The translations under genes and the position numbers were made by a program. The notes beneath the pieces are model-generated. The model was not told the DNA's origin and searched no databases. It saw only the letters and a program-made list of their open reading frames with translations. Of a DNA stretch of 8,518 bases, positions 1 through 5,253 are shown one piece after another; the first letter of the stretch is position 1; every line of letters begins with the position of its first letter. The DNA comes from Bacteroidales bacterium (GTDB lineage: Bacteria; Bacteroidota; Bacteroidia; Bacteroidales; UBA932), in contig JALNXR010000077.1 in the NCBI GenBank assembly GCA_023230265.1, positions 1 to 8,518 of the forward strand, written 5' to 3'.

Positions 1-1
1 C

Positions 2-322
2 GCTCAAAGACCTGACGAAGACTCTCTGTGCCACAGAGATTTTATAGTTACACTGGAATCGGTTTATAATTTTGAACCTGTTCCGGAATGGATAGCTCCA
101 TCAGTTGCAACAAATATTCTGGGAGGTCAGGGTAGTATGTGGACCGAATATTACCCCACTGTTGCAAGACTGGAATATGCTCTCTTCCCGAGAATTTCTG
201 CAATTTCTGAGGTTTACTGGAGCCAGAAAAAAAACAGGGACTTTACCCGCTTTAAGGCAAAACTCAGAAAGCAGTTTGAAAGGTATGAACTCTGGGGAAC
301 GAACTACTCAAAATATGACTAG
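2..322 (+). CDS. GH20 beta-N-acetylhexosaminidase, C-terminal fragment (5' end outside window)
   Basis: An open frame enters from the left edge without a stop and ends at TAG 320-322, giving 106 residues. It carries the C-terminal signature of family 20 glycoside hydrolases: a 'VYNFEPVPEW' stretch, then 'LGGQGSMWTEY', then 'EYALFPRISAISEVYWS'. In this family the W-T-E segment lines the sugar-binding pocket, and the PR-x-x-A-x-x-E helix closes the (beta/alpha)8 barrel. The enzyme removes terminal beta-linked GlcNAc or GalNAc from glycans, usually in the periplasm or at the surface in Bacteroidota. The catalytic Asp-Glu pair and any signal peptide lie upstream and cannot be checked. The ATG at 137 is internal to the domain and is not the start. 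The rsmF-like gene follows after 27 bp on the same strand, so cotranscription is possible. The family call is firm; substrate and exact enzyme are not. Confidence 0.88.
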   Translation, partial: AQRPDEDSLCHRDFIVTLESVYNFEPVPEWIAPSVATNILGGQGSMWTEYYPTVARLEYALFPRISAISEVYWSQKKNRDFTRFKAKLRKQFERYELWGTNYSKYD

Positions 323-472
323 GAGTAAGTGCAGGAATAGTCCGGTAATATGAGCAGGAATAAGTGCAGAAATAAGGCCGGTAATAGGACCAGTAATAAT
401 GCCGGTAATAGGACCAGTAATAATGCCGGTAATAGGAGCAGGAATAAGGTCGGTGATAAGAGCAGGAGAAAT
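317..472 (+). repeat. 12-bp / 24-bp degenerate tandem repeat across the GH20 stop and rsmF start
   Basis: Thirteen consecutive 12-mers can be laid out from 317 to 472. The best preserved alternate 'gccggtaatagg' and 'accagtaataat' (377-388, 389-400, 401-412, 413-424, 425-436), giving a 24-bp higher-order period. Flanking units are diverged, for example 'agcaggaataag' at 353-364 and 437-448. The array begins at the TAG stop of the upstream gene and contains the proposed rsmF ATG in 'tccggtaatatg' (341-352). Inside rsmF it is translated as an Asn/Arg/Gly/Ser-rich N-terminal tail. The period is a multiple of three, so copy-number change keeps the frame. Confidence 0.85.
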
Positions 473-2137
473 ACTTCCTATAAGGAATCCGGCAGCCATT
501 CAATTTCTCTTCCGGAAAAATTTCTTTTAATGCTTGCGGATGCAGCCGGAGAGGAGCGTGCACAGATAATTGTTTCTGCCATAACCGGCACTCCGCCGGA
601 GATATCAGTAAGGCTAAACCGTGAAAAAGTACCTGCAGGACAAGAATATGAATTTGAAACCCTTGACATGGTCCCCTGGTGCAAAGATGGGTGTTATCTT
701 AAGGAGAGACCTGACTTTACTCTGGATCCGCTACTGCATGCCGGTGCATATTATGTTCAGGAGCCATCATCTATGTTTATTGCAATGCTGGAACCTTTAC
801 TCAAAAGGTTTGAAATCAAAACGATACTCGACCTGTGCGCTGCCCCCGGAGGAAAAAGCACTCACCTTGCATCCATCATGCCGGAATCTGCTGTTCTCTG
901 GTCCAATGAGGTGATCAGGAGCAGAGTAGGGATACTCGCAGAGAATATAACAAAGTGGGGAAATCCCAATGTAAAGATTTTAAATCTGGATCCATCGCAG
1001 TTTGGTAACCGTAAAGAGGTACAGCAGCGATCCGGCCTGCGTAAAAATAGTTCTCAATTCCCCTCCGGTAAGGATAATCTTCACACCGGACAGAATGATT
1101 ATTGGGGGCCTTTTGACTTTATATTAGTGGATGCACCATGTTCAGGGGAGGGGATGTTCAGAAAGGATCCCGCCTCCGTTGCTGGATGGTCAGAAGAGCT
1201 GGTGCAAACTTGTGCAGCAAGGCAGAAAAGGATTCTCTCTGATATCTGGCCTTCACTTGCTCCCGGAGGATTTTTGGCTTACTCCACCTGCACTTTTAAC
1301 AAATACGAAAATGATTTAAATATTACCTGGCTCAAAACTGAGTTTGGCGCCAGACTCTTCTCTTTGGAAGAATTTTATTCTGACTTACCATCCCTGTTAA
1401 ACGATTGGGGAGTTGTCAGATCGCCGGAGGGAGGATATCAATTTTTCCCGGGTTTGGTGAGAGGGGAGGGATTCTATTTTGCATTGCTGCGAAAACCGTC
1501 AGCTGAGAATCATTATAAAGCGGAAGTTTTACAAAAAAGTGAAAAACTTCATGCTGCCAGTAAAACATTTAATACTCCTAACGCTCCTAACATCTCTAAC
1601 ATCTCTAACACCCATAACATCTCTAACACCCATAACATCTCCAACACCTCAAACACCCCTAATACTCCTTACGGTCCTAACACCCCAAAGATTCCTAAGA
1701 CCTCAAAGACAGCTAACACTCCTGAACATTGTGAAGCGCAGTATGCGGATTATAAAGGTCCATGGCCTTCTGTGGAACTTTCTAAGGATGAAGCTCTTAA
1801 ATACCTTTCAAGAGAGAGTTTCCGGTTGGATGATGCCAGACCGGATATTGCCCGATTGGATATTGCCCGACCATGTAGTATAAAACCAGATAGTATAAAA
1901 CCGGGTGGTGTAAAGTCGGGCACTACTGAGCATGGCAGTGAAAAGCCGGATACTACAGAGCCTGGTAGTGAAAAACCGGGTACTACTGAGTCTGGTGGTG
2001 ATAAGCCGGAAAATGCTCCATTGGGCTATATAAGACTTACATATAAGGGTTTAGGGTTGGGTTTCGCTAAGAACCTGGGTGTCAGAATCAACAATCTATA
2101 CCCTGTAAGTTGGAGAATTCGGAAACCACTAAGGTAA
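350..2137 (+). CDS. rsmF: RsmF-like 16S rRNA (cytosine-C5) methyltransferase with low-complexity insertions
   Basis: The 595-residue product transfers methyl from S-adenosylmethionine to C5 of a cytosine in RNA; E. coli RsmF (479 residues) modifies 16S C1407. An N-terminal RsmF-type segment starts near residue 53 ('LPEKFLLML', 'SVRLN'). The SAM-binding motif DLCAAPGGKS is at 161-170, motif IV DAPCSGEGMFRKDP at about 261-274 (Cys264), and motif VI YSTCT at 311-315 (Cys314, the expected nucleophile). 'GLVRGEGFYFALLRK' closes the methylase domain. A C-terminal PUA-like segment ('KDEALKYLSRESFRL', then 'GYIRLTYKG...NLYPVSWRIR') completes the family architecture. Extra length comes from an N-terminal repeat tail (about 1-41), an unusual insert (about 221-252), an Asn-x-Pro/Ser stretch (408-458) and pentapeptide repeats (493-552). 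No Shine-Dalgarno site is close to ATG350, and because the repeat contains the start the true start is uncertain. All core motifs are intact, so it is probably functional. The exact target base is inferred. Confidence 0.85.
   Translation: MSRNKCRNKAGNRTSNNAGNRTSNNAGNRSRNKVGDKSRRNTSYKESGSHSISLPEKFLLMLADAAGEERAQIIVSAITGTPPEISVRLNREKVPAGQEYEFETLDMVPWCKDGCYLKERPDFTLDPLLHAGAYYVQEPSSMFIAMLEPLLKRFEIKTILDLCAAPGGKSTHLASIMPESAVLWSNEVIRSRVGILAENITKWGNPNVKILNLDPSQFGNRKEVQQRSGLRKNSSQFPSGKDNLHTGQNDYWGPFDFILVDAPCSGEGMFRKDPASVAGWSEELVQTCAARQKRILSDIWPSLAPGGFLAYSTCTFNKYENDLNITWLKTEFGARLFSLEEFYSDLPSLLNDWGVVRSPEGGYQFFPGLVRGEGFYFALLRKPSAENHYKAEVLQKSEKLHAASKTFNTPNAPNISNISNTHNISNTHNISNTSNTPNTPYGPNTPKIPKTSKTANTPEHCEAQYADYKGPWPSVELSKDEALKYLSRESFRLDDARPDIARLDIARPCSIKPDSIKPGGVKSGTTEHGSEKPDTTEPGSEKPGTTESGGDKPENAPLGYIRLTYKGLGLGFAKNLGVRINNLYPVSWRIRKPLR
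1571..1723 (+). repeat. 9-bp tandem repeat in rsmF encoding Asn-x-Pro/Ser/His triplets
   Basis: Seventeen consecutive 9-bp units of the type 'aacatctct', 'aacacccat' or 'aacacccct' are read in frame as N-T-P, N-I-S, N-T-H and variants (residues 408-458). An 18-bp higher-order unit ('aacacccat' + 'aacatctct') is repeated in the middle. The later units drift to K-x-P/S. The stretch lies just after the end of the methylase fold ('FYFALLRKP', about 376-383) and before the C-terminal PUA-like segment, so it acts as a linker. It is expected to be disordered and hydrophilic. Confidence 0.9.
1826..2005 (+). repeat. 15-bp tandem repeat in rsmF encoding pentapeptides (Lys-Pro-Asp/Gly type)
   Basis: Twelve contiguous 15-bp units, for example 'ccggatattgcccga' (1841-1855), 'ccagatagtataaaa' (1886-1900) and 'ccgggtactactgag' (1976-1990), encode LDDAR, PDIAR, LDIAR, PCSIK, PDSIK, PGGVK, SGTTE, HGSEK, PDTTE, PGSEK, PGTTE and SGGDK (residues 493-552). 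Units diverge progressively from 5' to 3', and later ones alternate Gly-Ser-Glu-Lys with Thr-Thr-Glu. The array sits between 'YLSRESFRL' and 'GYIRLTYKG', two segments that lie close together in ordinary RsmF C-terminal domains, so it looks like an expanded surface loop. Confidence 0.9.
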
Positions 2138-2162
2138 ATGGGAAAAGTGGGTTAACTAATAA

Positions 2163-2207
2163 GATGCCAGATACTCCAGATACTCCAGATACTCCAGATA
2201 CTCCAGA
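2163..2207 (+). repeat. 9-bp tandem repeat just downstream of rsmF
   Basis: Four exact copies of 'tactccaga' (2172-2180, 2181-2189, 2190-2198, 2199-2207) are preceded by a diverged copy 'gatgccaga' (2163-2171). The array starts 26 bp after the rsmF stop. It would read as Pro-Asp-Thr repeats in one frame, but the containing ORF shows no other sign of being a gene. Confidence 0.9.
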
Positions 2208-2317
2208 CACTAAAGTTCCTCATATAATAGTGTCAGCTGGGGGTAGCCATTCAGGTGGGAACTGGAGAAAAGAGTTTTTGGTGGAAGCAAATTTTGTATA
2301 ATGCTTATAATGTGGGT

Positions 2318-2363
2318 TATACATAATTTTTAAAAAACTATAGTTATTGAAAAATTATGTATA
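2318..2363. terminator. AT-rich perfect inverted repeat, possible bidirectional terminator
   Basis: TATACATAATTTTT (2318-2331) is the exact reverse complement of AAAAATTATGTATA (2350-2363), giving a 14-bp perfect stem around an 18-nt loop. The loop contains its own 10-bp palindrome AACTATAGTT (2336-2345). It lies between convergent genes, which suits a transcription end. However, the stem is AT-rich and no T-tract follows on either strand, so a canonical Rho-independent terminator is not shown. It could instead be a protein-binding palindrome or a small-element remnant. Confidence 0.45.
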
Positions 2364-2403
2364 CGGCTCAATTACAACAGGTTATAAAATTTGCTAACAC
2401 CTA

Positions 2404-2505
2404 GCACTTTTGACTTTTACCCTTAACCATTGATGTGGGAAACTTTAGCATGTGGCACTTTTGACTGTTACCCTTAACTCTTTATCTGGGGAACTTTAGC
2501 ATGTG
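2404..2505 (+). repeat. Two-copy 51-bp direct repeat
   Basis: Copies at 2404-2454 and 2455-2505 abut exactly. Both begin GCACTTTTGACT, share TTACCCTTAAC in the middle and end in AACTTTAGCATGTG, with scattered differences in the centre. Together they give two spaced copies of the same core. They do not fall in a recognised gene. Confidence 0.88.
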
Positions 2506-2522
2506 CGTCTCGTCCTGAAATA

Positions 2523-2571
2523 ATATGTGACACTTTGTTGGTAAAGGATTTGGCCAAAAAGTGTCACATAT
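2523..2571. terminator. Strong hairpin between convergent genes, probable terminator or element remnant
   Basis: ATATGTGACACTTT (2523-2536) pairs perfectly with AAAGTGTCACATAT (2558-2571). The stem continues, after a single bulged G at 2537, with TTGG (2538-2541) against CCAA (2554-2557), giving about 18 pairs around a 12-nt loop. It is 71 bp past the nqrF stop on the minus strand and is the best candidate for the end of the nqr transcript. Neither side has a long U-tract (on the minus strand the stem is followed by TATTTCAGG), so intrinsic termination is inferred from position and stem only. Near-identical flanks (CGTCTCG...GAAATA) sit on both sides. Confidence 0.55.
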
Positions 2572-2577
2572 ATGTAT

Positions 2578-2644
2578 CGTCTCGAAATAGGTTGGTTAAG
2601 GATGGTTGACTCTAAAAGTCCCGTCCTGAAATAGGTAGACTCTA
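2578..2644 (+). repeat. Short direct repeats (GAAATAGG and GGTWGACTCTA) ending in the nqrF stop
   Basis: CGTCTCGAAATAGG (2578-2591) and CGTCCTGAAATAGG (2622-2635) are near-identical 44 bp apart, and a third copy, CGTCCTGAAATA, is at 2511-2522. GGTTGACTCTA (2604-2614) recurs as GGTAGACTCTA (2634-2644). The final CTA of the latter is the nqrF TAG stop on the minus strand. The pieces resemble the ends of a decayed mobile or repetitive element, but no transposase is present, so this is only a suggestion. Confidence 0.55.
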
Positions 2645-3892
2645 TCCCCCAAAATCGTCAAACGCCACATTCTCAGGTGGAACACCAAGATTGTCCAGCA
2701 TAGTGGTTACTGCGCTGTTCATCATCGGTGGGCCGCAGAGATAGTATTCCACATCTTCGGGTGCCTGGTGGGCTCCAAGATAATTGTCGTATAGGGCCTG
2801 GTGGATGAAACCTGTGAGTCCGGTCCAGTTGTCCTCAGGTTTAGCTTCACTTAAAGCAATGTGGAAGTTAAAGTTGGGAAACTCCTTCTCGATTTCACGG
2901 AACTCCTCCTCGTAAAATATCTCTCTTAATGAACGGGCTCCATACCAGAAACTTACTTTACGGGTGGTCTTTTCGGTTTTGAAGAGGTGGAAGATGTGTG
3001 AACGCATCGGAGCCATACCGGCTCCCCCTCCTACAAAGACTATCTCATTTTGGGTATCCTTTATGAAGAATTCACCGTAGGGTCCGGAAATGGTCACCTT
3101 ATCTCCAGGTTTGCGTGAGAAAATATAGGAGGAGCAGACTCCGGGATTTACATTCTTAAAGGTGCCTTTGCTGCGATCCCAGGGTGGGGTGGCAATTCTG
3201 ATATTGAGCATTATAATATTACCCTCTGCAGGGTGGTTCGCCATCGAGTAAGCGCGGAAAGTGGGCTCTGAGTTCTTCATCTTAAGATCCCAAATCCTGA
3301 GCTTATCCCAGTCTTCACGATACTGTGGCTCTACATCAATATCTTTTGAATAGTCAACCTCGCATGTGGGTATGTCTATCTGGATATATCCTCCAGAACG
3401 GAATTTAAGATGCTCTCCCTCAGGTAATTTTACTACAAACTCTTTGATAAATGTGGCAACATTGTTGTTGCTGATTACCTCACACTCCCACTTTTTGATA
3501 CCCAGAACCTCCTCAGGAATCTCAATAGCAATATCCTCTCTCACCTTCACCTGGCATCCAAGTCTCCATTGAGTCTGTTGCTGCTTTCTTGTGAAGAAGC
3601 CGGTCTCTGTGGGGAGTATCTCTCCTCCGCCGCTGACAACCCTGCATTTACACATACCGCAGGTTCCCCCGCCTCCGCAGGCAGAAGGCAGAAATATCTT
3701 CTCTGCTGCAAGTGTTGAGAGTACGGATGAACCGGGAGAGACCTCTATCTCCTTCTCTCCATCGTTTATTGAGAGTTTGACCTTTCCCTGAGGCATGAGT
3801 TTTGCTTTTGCGTAAAGCAGTATGGCTACCAGTGCCAGAATTACCGCCAGAAATGATATTATTGAAACGATTATTATCAGTGATAACTTCAT
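2642..3892 (-). CDS. nqrF: Na+-translocating NADH:quinone reductase subunit F (NADH dehydrogenase, FAD and 2Fe-2S)
   Basis: NqrF is the electron input of Na+-NQR: it oxidises NADH at the cytoplasmic face and passes electrons via FAD to a 2Fe-2S centre. The 416-residue product (408 in Vibrio cholerae) has one N-terminal membrane helix (about 3-27). A plant-ferredoxin domain follows with Cys72-x5-Cys78-x2-Cys81 and a distal Cys113. Next comes a ferredoxin-NADP-reductase-like module with the flavin motif RAYSMAN (213-219), the nucleotide-binding GGGAGMAP (288-295) and CGPPMM (386-391), and the family C-terminus FDDFGG. An additional Cys83 sits beside the cluster motif. It is last in the operon and starts at ATG 3892, 91 bp after nqrE, far more than the other gaps because a 20-bp array intervenes. 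The ATG is preceded by only a weak purine stretch (AAGAGA). Identification is firm. Confidence 0.97.
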   Translation of the reverse strand: MKLSLIIIVSIISFLAVILALVAILLYAKAKLMPQGKVKLSINDGEKEIEVSPGSSVLSTLAAEKIFLPSACGGGGTCGMCKCRVVSGGGEILPTETGFFTRKQQQTQWRLGCQVKVREDIAIEIPEEVLGIKKWECEVISNNNVATFIKEFVVKLPEGEHLKFRSGGYIQIDIPTCEVDYSKDIDVEPQYREDWDKLRIWDLKMKNSEPTFRAYSMANHPAEGNIIMLNIRIATPPWDRSKGTFKNVNPGVCSSYIFSRKPGDKVTISGPYGEFFIKDTQNEIVFVGGGAGMAPMRSHIFHLFKTEKTTRKVSFWYGARSLREIFYEEEFREIEKEFPNFNFHIALSEAKPEDNWTGLTGFIHQALYDNYLGAHQAPEDVEYYLCGPPMMNSAVTTMLDNLGVPPENVAFDDFGG

Positions 3893-3900
3893 AACTAATT

Positions 3901-4000
3901 CTCTTACAATTTTATCCTCACTCTTATAATTTAATCCCCACTCTTATAATTTAATCCCCACTCTTATAATTTAATCCCCACTTTTACAATTTAATCCCCA
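3901..4000 (-). repeat. Five-copy 20-bp tandem array derived from the 3' end of nqrE
   Basis: Units at 3901-3920, 3921-3940, 3941-3960, 3961-3980 and 3981-4000. The three central ones are identical (minus strand TGGGGATTAAATTATAAGAG); the outer two are slightly diverged. The unit at 3981-4000 contains the last codons and TAA of nqrE (ATG GGG ATT AAA TTG TAA). Each further unit, shifted by one base, reads GTG GGG/AGG AT(T/A) AAA TT(A/G) TAA, a copy of that end. The four spacer copies account for 80 of the 91 bp between nqrE and nqrF. Confidence 0.95.
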
Positions 4001-4601
4001 TAAAGCTCATAAAGGCTATTCCCATAAGGCCTACCATAATAAATGTGATACCAAGCCCCCGTAGAGGTTTCGGGACATTGGAATACTTTAGCTTCTCGCG
4101 GATTGCAGCAAGGGAGACGATGGCCAGAAACCATCCGATACCTGAACCCAAAGCGTAAACCACAGCTTCTGAGAGCGTTTCATATCCTCTCTCCTGCATA
4201 AAGAGCGAACCTCCCAGAATGGCGCAATTCACTGCTATCAGAGGGAGAAAGATCCCAAGGGAGTTGTACAGGGATGGAGAGAATTTCTCTACGACCATCT
4301 CAACAAGTTGGGTTATTGACGCTACCACTGCAATAAAAACAATAAAGCTCAGAAAGCTCAGGTCAAGATCAGCAAAATCGCTGCTCAACCATGCCAGGGA
4401 ACCGGGAGTAAGTACGTATTTATTTAGCAGATAGTTTATCGGCAGGGTGACCCCAAGCACAAATATCACTGCGATGCCCAGACCGGTTGCGGTCTTTACT
4501 GTTTTGGAGACTGCAAGATAGGAGCACATCCCCAAAAAGTAGGCAAATATCATATTCTCTACGAATATCGACTTAACAAAAAGACTTAAAAGATCTTGCA
4601 T
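3984..4601 (-). CDS. nqrE: Na+-translocating NADH:quinone reductase subunit E
   Basis: A 205-residue integral membrane protein (198 in V. cholerae) with the NqrDE/RnfAE fold of six helices. NqrE pairs with NqrD in inverted topology. Together their cysteines hold the intramembrane iron centre that relays electrons from the NqrF 2Fe-2S cluster to FMN on NqrC. The expected residues are Cys26 in '[10 protein letters not shown]' and Cys125 in '[12 protein letters not shown]'. '[26 protein letters not shown]' precedes the second cysteine, as in true NqrE. The start at ATG 4601 is supported by a consensus Shine-Dalgarno site 8 nt upstream and lies 14 bp after nqrD. The final codons (GIKL, TAA) form the first unit of the 20-bp tandem array. 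Confidence 0.96.
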   Translation of the reverse strand: MQDLLSLFVKSIFVENMIFAYFLGMCSYLAVSKTVKTATGLGIAVIFVLGVTLPINYLLNKYVLTPGSLAWLSSDFADLDLSFLSFIVFIAVVASITQLVEMVVEKFSPSLYNSLGIFLPLIAVNCAILGGSLFMQERGYETLSEAVVYALGSGIGWFLAIVSLAAIREKLKYSNVPKPLRGLGITFIMVGLMGIAFMSFMGIKL

Positions 4602-4609
4602 AGCTTATT

Positions 4610-4617
4610 CCTCCTTT
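4610..4617 (-). promoter_or_regulatory. Consensus Shine-Dalgarno site of nqrE
   Basis: On the minus strand AAAGGAGG lies 8 nt before the nqrE ATG and overlaps the last two bases of the nqrD TAA stop. It is the only full consensus site in the operon: nqrC has a shorter AGGA 6 nt upstream (5971-5974), and nqrB and nqrD show none. It fixes the nqrE start and suggests that nqrE is translated efficiently and close to coupled with nqrD. Confidence 0.8.
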
Positions 4618-5236
4618 ATTCTTCAACCAGTTCTTTTTGGTAGCTCCGCTGTATCCAGATTATCAATCCCACTATTATCAGTGCCATAGGTGGCAGGATC
4701 ATCAGTCCGTTGTTTTCGTAAAAGCCCCCGTTCTTCACATACCAATCCAGGGGGATGATCTGGATTCCAAAGAGTGTTCCGGATCCAAAAAACTCCCTTA
4801 TAAATGCTATTGCCACCAGAATCATTCCGTAACCCATTCCGTTTGCCAATCCGTCAACAAGTGAAGGAAGCGGTTTGTTCCCGAGGGCAAAGGCCTCAAT
4901 TCTACCCATAATTATACAGTTGGTAATGATAAGCCCCACAAATACCGAGAGTTGTTTGCTCACCTGGTAGGAATATGCTTTGAGTATCTGATCGACAAGT
5001 ATCACCAACATAGCCACAACTACCAATTGGACAATGATTCTGATTCTGTTGGGAATTGTATTTCTAAGCAGGGACATTATCAGGTTTGAGAATCCTGTAA
5101 CCAGAGTTACAGAGAGGGCCATAACGATTGCCGGCTCCAGTTTGACTGTTACTGCAAGTGAAGAACAGATACCCAGCACAAGTACCGTAATCGGATTTTT
5201 TCTGAAAAAGGGGTCGGTGAATATTTTTTTATCCAT
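4616..5236 (-). CDS. nqrD: Na+-translocating NADH:quinone reductase subunit D
   Basis: A 206-residue membrane subunit, partner of NqrE in the NqrDE/RnfAE family with six predicted helices. It begins with a short cytoplasmic stretch containing 'DPFFRKNPITVLVLGICSSLAVT', typical of NqrD. The iron-centre cysteines are visible at Cys24 and Cys107 ('GLIITNCIIMGR'), aligning with the half-site pair known in V. cholerae. 'NKPLPSLVDGLANGMGYGMILVAIAFIRE' and 'GSGTLFG' are further family blocks. It starts at ATG 5236, 17 bp after the nqrC stop, without an obvious Shine-Dalgarno site, and ends 14 bp before nqrE. Length and motifs are normal; no sign of damage. Confidence 0.96.
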   Translation of the reverse strand: MDKKIFTDPFFRKNPITVLVLGICSSLAVTVKLEPAIVMALSVTLVTGFSNLIMSLLRNTIPNRIRIIVQLVVVAMLVILVDQILKAYSYQVSKQLSVFVGLIITNCIIMGRIEAFALGNKPLPSLVDGLANGMGYGMILVAIAFIREFFGSGTLFGIQIIPLDWYVKNGGFYENNGLMILPPMALIIVGLIIWIQRSYQKELVEE

Positions 5237-5253
5237 AGAATGCTGTTTTACAT

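Larger units (their letters stand above)
2138..2641. other. Repeat-rich spacer between convergent rsmF and nqrF
   Basis: About 500 bp without a convincing gene. In order it holds a 9-bp tandem array (2163-2207), about 100 bp with no recognised structure, an AT-rich perfect inverted repeat (2318-2363), a two-copy 51-bp direct repeat (2404-2505), a GTGACACTTT hairpin (2523-2571), and short direct repeats of a GAAATAGG-type motif ending at the nqrF stop. Both flanking genes point into the spacer, so it must hold the 3' ends of two transcripts. I see no tRNA, ORF with domain homology, or transposase remnant. Confidence 0.7.

Noticed and set aside
264..563. Minus-strand ORF rich in Tyr/Ser/His repeats opposite the rsmF N-terminus
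   Set aside because: It is the antisense reading of the 12-bp repeat, overlaps two plus-strand genes and has no family motif.
1479..1883. Plus-strand ORF rich in Leu-Thr repeats
   Set aside because: It is an out-of-frame shadow of the rsmF 9-bp array; the rsmF frame carries the domains.
1826..2005. Pentapeptide-repeat protein domain
   Set aside because: The period is five residues but lacks the A(D/N)LXX pattern with central Leu/Phe, so it is not the right-handed beta-helix family.
2110..2301. Small ORF after rsmF with Pro-Asp-Thr repeats (TTG start, or ATG at 2164)
   Set aside because: It overlaps the rsmF end, its first half is only the 9-bp repeat, the rest matches nothing I recognise, and no ribosome-binding site precedes either start.
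3901..4000. CRISPR array or replication iterons
   Set aside because: The units abut with no spacers, no cas or rep gene is near, and the array clearly derives from the nqrE end.
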